A stretch of DNA of 64,000 nt from Lycorma delicatula. Taxonomy: Eukaryota > Arthropoda > Insecta > Hemiptera > Fulgoridae. Under the pieces are notes generated by a model. The model was not told the origin of the DNA. It saw nothing but the letters and a program-made list of their open reading frames with translations, and made no database searches. Location: NCBI RefSeq assembly GCF_047948215.1, contig NC_134461.1, forward strand, positions 85,432,245 through 85,496,244, read 5' to 3'. Every line of letters starts with the position of its first letter. Within the stretch, counting starts at the first letter, position 1. A program made the position numbers and the translations under genes. Positions 1 through 11,800 of the stretch are shown here, one piece after another.

Positions 1-548
1 TGATTAGCCGTAGAATGTTGACATTTTGGATTTAGAACTGTTGTAACATCTAGTTGTGCACCTCCCCTTTTGATTGCAATCGACTGGACCAAAAGTGTCC
101 AAAAAAGCCCAAAATCAAAACAAAATCTGGATTTTGGACTTTTTCTTAACTGCAGTAATAAGTCCTCATTGAGAGATTCTCAATGATATATCATAAGTAG
201 TACTTATATTCATTGGTTCCAGAGTTACAGCCAAATAAAATTTTAATTAATGATATATTTGGTTCTTACAAGAGGAAGGCACATTGGTTCGAGTCTGACT
301 TTATTTCCTTATTTTTTTTTAACTTTTTTTTCCCATTTAAATATTTTGATTTATTAATAGTTAGTAAGATCTGATTGTAAAAAAATATAATAACATAATA
401 TAATAATATTGTAAAAATATAATTCAATAATAAAATCAAAATCAAAAGTTATCAGTGAAATAAAATTTTATGTACTTTTAATTTAAAAAAATATGTATAT
501 GTAATTTAATAGGCGTACAAGGAAGTTATGTGGTTACATCTGTTTTTT
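1..548 (-). mobile_element. Dispersed repeat family C, copy 1 (cut by window edge)
   Basis: Read on the minus strand this matches 40711-41232, 46380-47135 and 56556-57213. The shared blocks include CTCAATGAGGACTTATTACT, a run of 'aagtccaaaatcc' and 'gattttgggctt', and a conserved 'agttgttacaacagt' region. The outer end near 510-545 carries TACAAGGAAGT, which is the inverted form of the other end seen in the copy at 57.2 kb, so the family may have short terminal inverted repeats. No coding potential was seen. It is probably a non-autonomous element of unknown class. Confidence 0.65.
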
Positions 549-599
549 TTTTTATATAATTTTTTGTAGTAAGCCCGTAAGAGGCTACAGTAATCAACA

Positions 600-1430
600 T
601 AGAATTGTCAGTTTTTTAATTTCTTACTTTTGGATGTTTCAGTTTTATGTTTGGCCCAGTATTCTTTCATTTTCTGTGACTAGTTGTTTACATTCTTCAG
701 ACTACCTTCTATCAACTCTTCTGGTTTTTTCTGGAAAACCTTTATAATTTTGAATGTGTTTACTAGAAGAATGTATGCTTAATCATTTAATCTGTATTGT
801 TTAATTCTGCAATTTCTTTTTAACTTCTTTCACTAATACAGAATTGGTTTTTAGTTTATTCTTTTTATCAAAAATTTATTTTGTCAGTTTACCTTTGTCC
901 ATTCTGAAAATGTGCCTATAAAACTGTAAACATCATTTTTTAATTGTGTTTGAAATCCTTTCTATTCTGCAAAGTATTTCTTCATTTGTTCTATTTCTTG
1001 CTTCAAAGTTCTCATTTAGTTTTGGGCCATTTATCTTTCTAGCAATTTTTCCTCCTATCTTGTACAAGCTTTCAGCTAACTCTGTTCTATTATAGTTGAG
1101 AGTTTCTGATGCATATAAAGCTTCTGAAAGGGTCATTGCTTAGCAATGTCTTTTCTTTACATTCCAAGATGATGATTTCTTATTATAGGTATTCTTAGAT
1201 AGATGGAATGCTAGATTCATCTTTTCGATTCTTGTTTTTAATTTCGTTTTCTTCATTCAGATTATTGAAGATCCATTCCCTTAGACATTTAAACTGTTGG
1301 ACCCTTGAAATTTTGTCATTTTTGGTTGGGATCATTTTGGTTGCCTCCTTTATGTGTGTGAGAAACTTGGTTTTCTCTTAAGATATCTGTAATCCAATTT
1401 TTCCAGCTTGTAGTTGTAATTGTTATGTAT
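600..1430 (-). mobile_element. Decayed LINE: reverse transcriptase C-terminal fragment
   Basis: The minus strand encodes, with frameshifts, the C-terminal part of a non-LTR retrotransposon polyprotein. Recognisable blocks are LYASETLNYNR, KIGGKIARKINGP, RNRTNEEILCRIERISNTIK and, after a break, a tail resembling the family's 'Q...QMKEYW' C-terminus. The same blocks, in the same order, recur in the minus-strand fragment at 32.2-33.4 kb. The fragment is 5'-truncated and broken by several stops, so it is not functional. It lies upstream of the exon at 1451, presumably in an intron of that gene. Confidence 0.7.
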
Positions 1431-1450
1431 TTAATGAATTTTTTTTTCAG

Positions 1451-1554
1451 GTGGATGAACTACAAATACAATTGTATATTGCAATGGCTGTTGGATTTTT
1501 TGGAATGATAATTTTACTTATTCTGGATATTATTCTGTTTGGGCTTGTAGAGAG
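1451..1554 (+). CDS. Internal exon of an unrecognised membrane-protein gene (transmembrane exon)
   Basis: A long T-run ending in CAG (1441-1450) gives a strong 3' splice site, and GTCAGT at 1555 gives a 5' splice site. The 104 bp between them are open: 34 codons plus AG (phase 2). The peptide begins VDELQIQLYIAMAVGFFGM and continues with a Leu/Ile-rich run to DIILFGLVE, which is one clear transmembrane helix of about 24 residues followed by Glu-Arg and then a basic segment in the next exon. The phase fits exon 6643-6795, which in turn fits 8929-9001. The three join into one open frame of about 109 residues with the stop in the last exon. Upstream exons must lie left of the window. A single-pass protein with a short cytoplasmic tail is possible, as is the last helix of a multipass protein. 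I do not recognise the family. Confidence 0.75.
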
Positions 1555-1599
1555 GTCAGTTTTATCGGATGTTATTGTTATTGGTGTAGAGCATTGATT

Positions 1600-2440
1600 C
1601 TCAAACATTTTTGCTCACTGCCCACATTGAGAATTAAAAATTTTCTAGCACCCTAAAATTTTTAAACTTACCAGCTGTTAAAATAATAATTACAATTGCT
1701 GTTTTTTAACAGCAATTGCAATTAATTAATTTCTTTTTTTACTCATCTCTCTAACCCTCTTGGTTACAAAGTTAAAGTAGTTTGAATACAATCATTTTAT
1801 CATAAAATATATGTGTCCTTTTAATTTTTTTGTACTAATGTAGTAGGTATTTAATTTTACTTTGAAATATCAGGAGAACATAATATTTGCCTTTTTTTAA
1901 TCAGCCTTCCTATAGACCATTTGATCACCACCAGTTTTCTGTGGGTCTTCTAAGGAAAAGTACTGTTGAGTTAATGGGATTTCTGCAGTGTCTGCCATGA
2001 AAATTGAAGGGTATAAATATCAAAGAATTAATCGTGTTTCAAAATTTAATATATATGTAAATTAATTTTGAAATTGCAATGTAATTATGATAATATATTA
2101 TCGTAATAACTGTGGAAATTACTGTGTCAATATAAATTATTTGGGATTTCAACTACTATGGATTATCTGCAATTACAAGAGATTTGTTGTATAGATTACA
2201 GATTTATGGTTAGCTGTACTTTTATTATCATATTGCAGTTTTGTTAATGCTGATAATAAACTGCCTGAAAGAAAGACAAACAAAATTAAAATGTATCAGC
2301 CTCATTAATATTACACAAACATATTCTGTTCTCTTTGAATTGCCAATCTGAATCATTTAAGTATATTTTGACAGGCAACATTGAGTTGAAAATTTATGTA
2401 GAAGATTCTGAAATATAAAATAATAATTATAAATCTTACA
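1600..2440. other. Intron sequence, nothing recognised
   Basis: AT-rich sequence between the exon at 1451 and the mariner remnant. No coding, RNA or repeat signal was recognised. Confidence 0.5.
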
Positions 2441-2442
2441 TC

Positions 2443-3530
2443 TTTTACAAGGGTTGTTTGGAAATTTCTGGTCTGACAAAGAAAATGCTAGATTTTTCAG
2501 AAATTTTTTTTATTTTTCAAAATAGTCATCTTGCAGTTTGATACATTTAAACTAACAACTTTTCAACTTTTTAATATAATGCTGTTCCTCCAGTTCTGTA
2601 AAATAAGCAACTGTCTCAGCTTTGACTTCATCATTTGAAGTGAATCTTTGTTCAGTGAGCCATTCTTTAAGTTCGGGATGAGAAAGTAATTGCTGGGAAC
2701 CAAATCCAGTGAGTATGAATGAATCCAGCATGTTTGATGGACGTTGCATGTTTCAAGTACGTTGAAGCATAGGTCATGGAGTTTGACAGCAACATCCAAA
2801 GATCTGTGTGCAGGCACATAACATGGTGAAAGAGCTCTTTATTTTTGACCAGATGCAGATGTTTAGCCTGAATAGACCCTTCAGTTGTAATGAAACATAA
2901 TACCTGTCAGTGATGGTTTGTTTTTTCCAGGTAGTCTATGAACATCACACCATAAGAATCCTAAAAAATCTTTTCTTTTAGAACTTCTGCTGTATGACTT
3001 TCCCTGTAGATGGAACTGCACTGCCACCCACTATTTGGTCTCTATCATGTATTGGTGAATCCATGTTTCATCTATTATAAAACATCAAGGGAACTCAGTG
3101 GAACATAATTTAAATAAGTCTAATTATCAACATGGTATTGTTCACCATGTTGTACCTTTGAAATGTTCAGATGAATGCAATTTTGATTAACTATTAACCA
3201 AACGTGACACTTGTGGAGTGGAAAGCTTTGTCATACCAAAAAACATCATGTAAAATGTAATGGGCCAGGTCTGTTGAGATGTTTGCAATCTTCAGTTGGT
3301 GATCATATAATATGGCATTTGATTTTTGTGACCATTTTGTTGGTCATAGTGATTTCTGGATGTTCTGAGTGTTCATCATCTTGAATGGATGTAAAACTAC
3401 GTTTAAATTCAACAACTCATTTTTTTACTGCTAAAAACAAAGAGGAAGAATCTTTTAAAGTGGAATCTACCTGTTTTTGTACGTCAAAAAGACATACAAA
3501 TGACAAGGTTAAGTAAATTTTTTAAAACAA
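2443..3530 (-). mobile_element. Decayed mariner-family transposon
   Basis: The minus strand carries a broken mariner transposase. In order it shows a helix-turn-helix linker block near 3270-3470 (VDSTLKDSSSLFLAVKK, EFKRSFTSIQDDE), then a catalytic-domain C-terminal block near 2552-2749 (HPELKEWLTEQRFTSNDEVK, AYFTELEEQHYIKKL) of the kind that follows the third catalytic Asp in mariners. Frameshifts and stops separate these, so it is inactive. The low-coordinate end (GTTGTTTGGAAATTTC) resembles a mariner terminus. A matching far terminus was not identified with confidence. Confidence 0.75.
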
Positions 3531-4870
3531 ACCACTTTTACAGAGACTGATGTAGTGGTTAAAATGGCTGTTGCACAAACTTTTCAAGTGGAGGATTTTG
3601 GTGCTACCAGCATAATTCCTCAAAATGTCTGTAATGCCTTGATCCAAGCTATTGAAACCACATCATTTTTTGATAATTATTTCTGTTTCCTGGAATTTAG
3701 AGAAAACACTGAATTCATATGAAGAGAAGAAGAAAAAATTCCAAGCTGATATACACAGATATTAAAAAAGTAAAATTTCAAACCTTCAATTTGTCATAAT
3801 ATAAAATTTAATTTCTTTTATTTGTTTTCTCTATCCAACATTACCAAAAGTGTAATAAATAATTTTTGTTATGAAAAGAGAACCCCCTATTATTTCTAAC
3901 TGATTGGATGGATTCTGCAGCTGAAAATAGACTATGGATTTAAATTATATTATTATCTTTATATTAGTCTATATAATAGTTTATTTATCCAAACTGGTAT
4001 TTATTCTCTCAATATTATTCATATAATATTAATGAATTTGTTGATTATGAGAATTGAATATTTCTTTGTTGGTTGTAAGATTAGTTTTCAAACCATATTT
4101 ATTAATAATTGAATATACATATTTTCTGTAAATCATTTTCTTCATGCACTTTTCTTTGGCACTCCACTGGATAAGTTTCAGATAATTTTTATTCTCATTT
4201 TGGGAAAATGAGAGTACTCTGTTTATTATTTTTGTTTTTGCATATCACCTTGTACACAATCTTATCTTTGCAATTAAAATATTTATTATCTGTTCCATGA
4301 AAATTTTTGTAACCATAAAGGTGTCTCTGGGGCACAATACTGCATCAAGATATTACTGTCCTTTTGATATATTTGGAAGTCTGTTGTAGGTTTTTTTTGT
4401 ATTGAGGCTTTTTCTGTTTTAATGTACAGTCTAATTTTACATTTTACACATATTGTGAGGGTGAGACAATAATTACCCATAACACAGTTGTAACTTTATT
4501 TCAGTAAAAATAAAAAGGAAGTGTATAATAACATTGTATATGAAACATAGTCCTGATTTTAAATGGACTTCTTCCATCATTGCACAGCTTTCTATACAAC
4601 CTCAGAAAAAATATTTTTGCTTGATGACAGCCATGGATGCACCACTTCTTTCACTTTTTGGAGTGATTCATAGCCCCTTTAATGCAAATTTGAGTGGACC
4701 AAACAAATGATAGTATGAAGTAGTAAGATCAGAACTATATATGGGTGATATCCTGCATTATATTTTATTTATAAAATATAAACTTTAGTTTTTTAATAAT
4801 GAGAATGTTACATACTAATAATAACATAAATTATTCTAATAGATTTATATAATCTAATAAAAAAAAAGGT
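3531..4870. other. Intron sequence, nothing recognised
   Basis: AT-rich. Short chance frames only; no repeat family was matched to other parts of the window. Confidence 0.45.
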
Positions 4871-4874
4871 GATA

Positions 4875-5705
4875 ACACAATCGTAGGACATTTCCTACAA
4901 ATGTAGGTTGTTTCTGATGCACAGCTGTTCATGATGCTGTGCATCATATACACACAGCTTAATTTAAAATATTTATAAATTTACTTAAATATAATATTTT
5001 TTTGTTTAATTCCATGATTCTAACTAAAGCACACGCACATACCATATTTAACAATATTTAATTCACATAGGTATGGTGGTACTAGCAGCAATGGCCAGTA
5101 CTAATTAAAATAATGTAATTTCACAATTTTAGTTATGAAATAGAACAAATTTCAGTTGTATGGTCAGCAGGCTGGTGTAGCTGTGAGGTTTAACACACCA
5201 GGTACCAAGTCAACCGGGCGATCAAGTCTGAGACCCATCCAGATTGAGTTACTTTTTTACACTAAATATTATTAATTTATTTAATTCTACCACTTACCTA
5301 TAACATCACAACAGAGCAGACGGCTACAGGAGCATTTTTTTGGGTGGAGGTGTGATTTTGCAAAAATTGTTATTTTTTAATTGCCAAATCTGCCAAAAAA
5401 AATATAAGGCAAAATCTCGAGATACTGAGGGCCACCTGGTTTTACAGCCTCATCTTCTTGACCTTTTAAGTTGAAAATCTAATGGCATCAATGTCCCTTA
5501 TGTAGAAGTAATCTGACAAAGTTTGGTCAAAATCGGCCCAGTAGTTCTGGAAATATAAGATGATTTATAGGCTAACACTGAACACACACATTTACATACA
5601 AACATTAACATTGGGAAAATTTGTGCCATCCTGTTTTTGGGTTCCTTAGGTGTCAAAATCCAGTGAAAACTGCATATGCTCAAATTGGACTGATTATAAT
5701 AATTT
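4875..5705 (+). mobile_element. Dispersed repeat family D, copy 1
   Basis: Matches 28562-29705 along its length: 'ggttgtttctgatg', the AT-rich block 'cttaatttaaaatattta', a tRNA-like segment at about 5165-5245 (GGCTGGTGTAGC, then AACACACCAGGTACC, then a degenerate box B GATCAAGTCTGAGACC), then CTCGAGATACTGAGGG and a block similar to 'gtcaaaatcggccca'. The tRNA-like centre suggests that a SINE contributed to the element. This copy lacks the SINE insertion found in copy 2 and so serves as an empty-site reference. Confidence 0.65.
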
Positions 5706-5843
5706 CCCTTCTAAAGCTATAGCGGTATCTAGATGGGAAAGTAAAAAGTCCAATTAATGTAGTACCATACTTTAACCACAAATTATTATAAAGAGAAATC
5801 CAAATTATGAATATGTAGTATTTATGAACAAAAAAATGTGGGT

Positions 5844-5891
5844 ACACACACACACACACACACACACGCGCGCGCGCACGCACGCACACGC

Positions 5892-5925
<34 letters not shown>
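5844..5925 (+). repeat. Compound (CA)n(CG)n(CGCA)n microsatellite
   Basis: About 80 bp of uninterrupted alternating purine-pyrimidine sequence: CA units, then CG units, then CGCA/CACG units, then CA units again. The short open frames across it are artefacts of the repeat. Confidence 0.95.
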
Positions 5926-5927
<2 letters not shown>

Positions 5928-6642
5928 ATTTCAATCTCAATCCTTTCCCCACCTTTTTTCTAGTTACTTCACCTACATACCATCCCCATTCCACCTGCAG
6001 ACTTCTCTTCTTACCTCACCTCTGACCTCCAACATTTCACCTCCTCCATTCTCACCACATGTTCAGACCAATGTAGCTATTTTCTTATTGCCTGTTCATT
6101 CAGGCTGTTTGTCTTACTTTATTAGATATTGCATTGTACATTTTATTATGATTATTTATAGTTATCATAACTTACAAACTGAATTTCACAAATATAAGTT
6201 TTTAAAGTGTAGCCAACCTTTACTATTTTATTTAATTAATAGATGATATGCCATTATCTAGTATGTAGCATAAATAGTTGTCATTCCTGATGTACAAGTC
6301 TTTTATTTATAAAATAAAAATGACTTTTATTTATGAAGTGAATTATATTCATGATATAAATGTTTTAAGTTACAAAATTATTTATTTCAATCTGATTTAT
6401 AAGTTTTATGTTATTTCTAGGGAAGTTTAATTATTCTTATTTTTACTGGATTTTAAGAAAGTAATTTAGTAGTGATGGAGCATAGAATAAAGAGCAATGT
6501 GATGTAAATGGATTCCTACTTTGTATTTAAATATAAATTAACATCTTTTTTGTGTTTCTTCAACTTAACCTCTTTCATTTATAATAATAATAAACATATT
6601 TATTTGATCTGTTTAATAAAAAAATATTATTTTTAATTACAG

Positions 6643-6795
6643 ATATAGAAATCAATTAAAAGTTACAAAGGAAAAGAAATATAGGTATCCATCAAATACC
6701 ACCAATAGTACTAACACAAACACTACGTCAAGGGTGGATATTGTGCCTGATGAAGATTTAGGTAGAAGAGGTTTTAGAAGGTATCCAGGTTTCAG
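6643..6795 (+). CDS. Internal exon of the unrecognised membrane-protein gene (basic, Asn/Thr-rich tail)
   Basis: Acceptor TTTTTAATTACAG ends at 6642 and donor GTTGGT begins at 6796. The 153 bp are open in the phase dictated by the exon at 1451: one base completing Arg, 50 codons, then AG. The peptide begins YRNQLKVTKEKKYRYP, a strongly basic stretch just after the membrane helix as expected for a cytoplasmic stop-transfer flank. An NTTNSTNTNTTSR low-complexity segment follows, then VDIVPDEDLGRRGFRRYPGF. The last AG joins C at 8929 to make Ser. No domain was recognised. Confidence 0.75.
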
Positions 6796-7348
6796 GTTGG
6801 TATATATAGTTAAACTTTGTTTATTCAAACATAAATTAATTTAAATTTGTTATCCAAAAGTCTAATTATAATTGGGAAATTTTATCTGTTTTAAAGAGCT
6901 TTTCTTGTAGATACAAAGAGAAAGCGTGGCTGCAAGTGCTACACACTCTTTTATAACTTTAGTATAGGCTACTAAATTATATAAGTAAAAAAGTAAAATA
7001 ATCTCACCCATATTGTTAAAAAATAATTCGCAAAGAAAACACATTACATCATTTTACTCTCATTTTGCTGATTGATATATGTGATCATATTTTTCAGAAG
7101 GATTTTTTTATATTATCTCTTGCTTATTTCTAATAATAAAGAAATAGCAATTTGGATTTTTTTGTTAACATTATATCTTGGTTATGTATAGAAGGGTCTC
7201 AGTCTCAGTTTGGGTTTTTATATAATTGCCCAATAAGCAACAGTTCTGTGGGTTGGACACCTGACTAAAGTATGCAAATACGGGGCACAGTAAGTAAAAC
7301 ATCTTCCAATAATCTTAGTATGTCTCCATTGGGTTTCAATCTAAATCT

Positions 7349-7540
7349 CTACAACCCTATCTTTGGAGAAATTGATGTAGGCAAGGCACACTGCAATGAA
7401 AAAATGTTAGTGTGACAATTATTGCCTTGTTGTTTTATTCTCCTAATACTAACATTCCAGAACTCATTGACCCATATCTTCTCATTTTCTATCAGAAGCT
7501 GTTTGAGTTCATCTACTGTGTCATGAACAAAGTTCATTAC
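7349..7540 (-). mobile_element. Possible transposase C-terminal fragment
   Basis: A minus-strand frame reads FVHDTVDELKQLLIENEKIW, a pattern resembling the C-terminal helix of DDE transposases (T-x-x-ELK...I...). It is short and isolated, so the assignment is weak. Confidence 0.3.
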
Positions 7541-7544
7541 ATCT

Positions 7545-8157
7545 CTGTAGTTAAATTTTTAATGGCAGAAAAAGTGAATGCTAGTGACATTCACTGTTGG
7601 TGTCATTACATTCTGACAGCTGCCAGAAAAGAAATGGCAGAAAATAGATACTGGCACTATGGATTGCCGCAATCAGATAATTAAAAACACAACCCTCTGC
7701 AAAAAATGCTCTTGATATTGTTCTGTGTTTCCAAATGTGTGTACATAACCGACTACAAAACTAGGTTGATTGTAAATTCTGCATTATATATAGAAAGGTT
7801 TTAAAACACCTTAGGAGACATGTGTCATGTTTGACAATCCATAGAGCCTACAATTCTGCAACACGATAATGCTTGGCCACACAAGCATGCAACTGCCGAG
7901 GCTCTTGGGAAGTTGAAATTGAAAATTATTCCATACCCTTCATACCAACCAATATTTGTAGCCTGGATTTTCACTTCTTTCCGCAATTAAAGACGGATTT
8001 GAAGTATATCTATTTGATCATGAATAATGAACTGAAGGACAAGGTGAGATCGTAGTACAAAGAAAGACCACCAGTATTCTTCACTGAGAGAAAGAGAAAA
8101 CTGATTTACTGTTAGGAAAATATGTAGATGCACATATTAACTATGTGAAAAAATAAA
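7545..8157 (+). mobile_element. Decayed mariner-family transposon, internally deleted
   Basis: Plus-strand blocks in mariner order: VVKFLMAEKVNASDIH near 7545 (N-terminal helix-turn-helix), LQHDNAWPHKHATAEALGKL near 7855-7910 (second catalytic Asp block), a broken 'F-FPQLK' block near 7970, and a C-terminal region near 8030-8155 (VRS, YKERPPVFFTE, ending NYVKK-like before a stop TAA). The first catalytic block is missing and several in-frame stops are present. The span is about half that of an intact mariner. Confidence 0.7.
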
Positions 8158-8928
8158 TATAAATCTTTACAGCCGGTAAAATTGACTTTTATGCTGATTC
8201 AACTGTCTCTTTCCATTTGCAAAGTTACGAGCGAAATTTCAGCCATCCCTCTTAGTTTACTGTATTGTACTGTTTCCTGACACAAACTAGATTTCTTGTA
8301 CAACATAAAAAATCACAGAATCTGTAAAAAAAGTTTTTGAATTTATTATGAAATTATTTATTACGCTAAAAAAAATGAAGTTAAATCAATTGTTAATATT
8401 TAAATATTATTGATTTAAAATAAAGTCGGCTGATATTAAAATCTGTTAGAAATATCAAAGAAAAAATTGTCAGATCTGTTTTTTTTTTATGTGGAACAAA
8501 TAGAAAGTAATAAGTCCAAAAGCTCTTTGTGCCAAAAATAAATAAAAAATGTCATTCTACTTGATAGGTGCAATTACATGTGTGAAAACTATAAAAATAT
8601 TAAACAGTATACTAAAAATTAAAAATATTTTTGTATAATTATATTATCAGCTTGCCCAGTAGGTTGGTAACATAAATCAACTAAATATTTGTGTATTAAT
8701 TTCTTTAATCTGTTTTCAATCAGCAGTTATTATTTATCCAACCTTTTAATTTGTAGTAGTAATGAAGATGACACAGTTATAGCCAGCGTTCATCTGTAGT
8801 TATTACTCCAGTTTACAGGAGCTTACAACAAGAAGTAGGAAAACGAAGAAGAAATTTAATTAATGTATCTATATGTTATATTTATATACTGCAGTATATG
8901 TTTCACCATTATTTATTGTATGTTTCAG
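8158..8928. other. Intron sequence, nothing recognised
   Basis: AT-rich sequence between the mariner remnant and the terminal exon. It ends in the polypyrimidine tract and TTTCAG acceptor of that exon. Confidence 0.5.
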
Positions 8929-9001
8929 CTCTGGTTTAGTGGCTCGTGTTGAAGGTAGAGGAGATCCAATGACATCAAGACAAATGTCAACAATGTCTTG
9001 A
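8929..9001 (+). CDS. Terminal coding exon of the unrecognised membrane-protein gene
   Basis: Acceptor TATGTTTCAG ends at 8928. The 73 bp complete a Ser codon from the previous exon and encode SGLVARVEGRGDPMTSRQM, then STMS and TGA (8999-9001). The tail is polar and Arg/Ser/Met-rich with no recognised motif. With the two upstream exons it gives a cytoplasmic tail of about 75 residues after the membrane helix. The sequence after the stop is AT-rich and consistent with a 3' UTR. Confidence 0.75.
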
Positions 9002-9416
9002 ACCGATTAAATGCTTATTTTAATTTTATCACTACTTACATTAAAAGATACCTTTTATTTTATGTGCTTTATAATATATTATGTATTCAGTCGAACAAAA
9101 TTTATGACATCATGTATTTCAGCTCTCGTTTTCTCTCTTTTATTTCATAAAAAAATTTGTTAATGCGATTTATTATTATTTTTAATATATTATTTTAATT
9201 TTTATTTTAATAAGTATTATTATTATTGTATAAAAATTTCGGGTGAAACAACATATTTAAACATTTTTAAAAGTATATTTTTTTAAGAAGTAAATATATA
9301 TTTCAATGATTTTAACTATTAAATAATTTTTTTTTAAAATTGTTTTACTAATTGGTAGACTTAATCATTTGAATGACAATGTAATTATGAACAAATTATT
9401 TATTATATGTGATTCT

Positions 9417-9422
9417 AATAAA
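9417..9422 (+). promoter_or_regulatory. Candidate polyadenylation signal AATAAA
   Basis: The canonical hexamer lies about 415 bp after the stop codon at 9001, with a T-rich downstream region. An ATTAAA variant at 9040-9045 is an alternative. In DNA this AT-rich the motif is expected often by chance. Confidence 0.4.
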
Positions 9423-10690
9423 CTGATATAATTTTAAAAATTTATCTAACTAATTGTTTATTTTTATTATTCTATTTCTATTCAGTATATTGTGTTATGA
9501 TTTTACACATCTCTTTTCTTAATATCCACAATATACTTATTTTTCTGATCATTTAGGAATATATAATATATTATAATAAATATGTTATATTTTTTTGATA
9601 CATATGTTAACGTAGCACTAATGGAGTTTCAGGTTATCATGATAATTTTATAGGTGATGATGATGTGACTGAGATTTAAATTAAATTTTTTTTTTTTAAA
9701 GCTAAGATAATTTTTCAAATCTTTAGTACATTTTGCTATGTTCTTTGTCTGTTTGGATGGAAGCCAGATACCCACCTTTTAGTTTATGTTATACATGCCA
9801 TATGCTTATTTTTTATATTTATATTCTGATTATTTCTTTTATTAATTGTGTGTTGTGTTTTTTTAATTAATTTTTTGCTCTATTCAGCTCCTTAACTTAA
9901 CTTCTGCTTTTATGTATTGTTTGTTTTAATTTTTTATGCCTGTTGTTTTACGATTTTTTTTCCAGTGATCACATAAATAATTAATGTATTTAATTAAAAT
10001 GTAGCGCTTCATTATTTTGTTTGAGTTGGGAAGTTAATAATCTCTCTTGTTCCTTCACTTATAAATATACATCTGGTTTCACCTAGGGTCCCTAAAAAGG
10101 TATTACCTTTATGTAGGTTTTATGATAAAAATTAGCTTGACTTTAATCCATATATTAATTTCTTTCAGAAAGTTTAATGAAATTGATTGTCGTATTTATA
10201 ATTGATATGAATGCAAGGAGAGTTGCCTGGCCAATTGTATCACTTGATTTTTTTTTTTTTTTAATTTTTAAACATTTCTATTGTTCTATCTAACTATAAC
10301 AATCTGTATTGATCATGTATCACATCGACGTTTGTTCCATTGGTTGTTTGTTAACGCTCGACTTAAGTTCAAAACAGGTAGTCTAGTTGTAACTTTGTTT
10401 AAACATACTTATTTTGAGGTAAAAAAAGTGGAACCAGTTATTTAGTTAATTATAAACCAGCATTTACAATCCTCAAGATATCATCAAACATCAAAGCGAT
10501 TTTTTTTTTTTGTCAAGAGTGATATTCTTTACAAAAAAATAAATTTTTAGATGTTTCTTTGGAGTTATATCAATACACACTGCACAAAGTAAAAAAAAAG
10601 TTATTTTTTTACAAATCGCTGAATAATTTCTATAATTCATCGTTTAAATACAGGGAATGTAACAAACTTTCAGGACTTGTTTTACTGGTG
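9423..10690. other. Intergenic AT-rich sequence
   Basis: Contains poly-T runs (for example near 10250 and 10500) but no coding or RNA feature, and no repeat match within the window. Confidence 0.4.
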
Positions 10691-10694
10691 AAAA

Positions 10695-10800
10695 TAAAAA
10701 AAAAAGTTCATATAAACATAGGTTCGAAGATGCTTCGATAGTAAGTTATGGCTGGTAAAAAATTTCTGTTCCTTTGTTAAAGTTAAGCCAGACTGTAATT
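10695..10800 (+). repeat. Fragment of repeat family F terminal repeat
   Basis: The blocks 'aaaaagttcatataaacata', 'ggttcgaagatgcttcg' and 'agttatggctggtaaaaaat' correspond to the long terminal repeat of the element at 50315-54385 and to the copy at 57.7 kb. This is an isolated decayed piece. Confidence 0.5.
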
Positions 10801-11394
10801 CTTAAAGAATTAAACATTTTATAAAAACAAACAATAAAGATTTAAAAAAAAAAGAAAAATCAAATTAACAAAACATCAATTTATTCTAATAAATTGTTTA
10901 TAACATCCTTAAACCTATTAAAAATTTCAACCACTTGAAAAATCATCAGAAAAAAGTGAAAAATAAAAAAAAAAAAAATATTTGTGTTCGGATTATGTAC
11001 TCTGATATCCTGGTGCCGGTTTTATTTTTACATAGGTTTACTTTTGGCGTAGGACTCCACTCGCCTTAACACACTTTTTGTGGTACTGGTTACATATGAG
11101 TTGTATAAGCATTTATGATGAGGCGATGTACTTTCCTTCTATGCGGTACAGGTCCTACATAGGTTATAGAAAAAGAGAAAATCTACTGTCGCTTTGGTGC
11201 GATATTGGACGTGTAGGATTTGTATGGTTGGAGCCTAAATTAGTTTTTACATTTCTTCAGAACATAGCACTGCTAAGCAACACAAATAGTTAGACTGTAA
11301 CGCACCAGTGGAAGTGTTAATATCAGAAAATGAGGACTTTTAAAAAAAAAAAATATATATATATATATTTTTTTTTTTTTAAAGTCAATACTTA

Positions 11395-11800
11395 TAAGAC
11401 CCTGTGGAACTGCAGCACACCCCATACTTCCAGTTGATATTATCGATAACATTTAATATAATGAGTCCTTTTTTCTTTATACTTGTACAATGTATGATCC
11501 TTAAGTTCAATGTCAGTAGCCATCCCCCAGTTCATGAAAAAAATACAAAAATCTTGTATGGCACTTCACACTTTCAGCGTGGCGTTGTGCGCATGCTACC
11601 ATAGAAAGCTGCGAGGGAGAGAGCACTGTCTCTCCTGCAGTGCCGAGCTGGCATGCTGGTGGAGGATAGTTTTTTTTACTGCGTTTGTGTATGGAATGTT
11701 ACTTGTTCGTTCTCTTTTCTAGTTTAGTCAACGGAAGAAATATGAAAGTGGTTTAGTTGTTTTTTTTTGAGTAGTGATCAAGAGATGGCGGAAAGCAAAG
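11395..11800 (+). mobile_element. Transposon 5'-end fragment, related in inverted orientation to 39120-39598
   Basis: Shares blocks with the reverse complement of 39120-39598: TGTGGAACTGCAGCA, ATGAGTCCTTTTTTCTTTA, CTTGTACAAT, a CpG-rich section with GCGCATGC and GAGGGAGAGAG, then 'gtgtatggaa' and GTAGTGATCA followed by ATGGCGGAAA. The arrangement suggests a transposon 5' UTR running into a start codon. In the other copy the outer end is CCAGTGGCGGCTTGCG, which resembles some hAT termini. No transposase body follows here. Confidence 0.5.

Noticed and set aside
5680..6246. Open frames across the CA repeat on both strands
   Set aside because: Low-complexity His/Thr or Cys/Val runs generated by the microsatellite, with no splice sites or conserved blocks.
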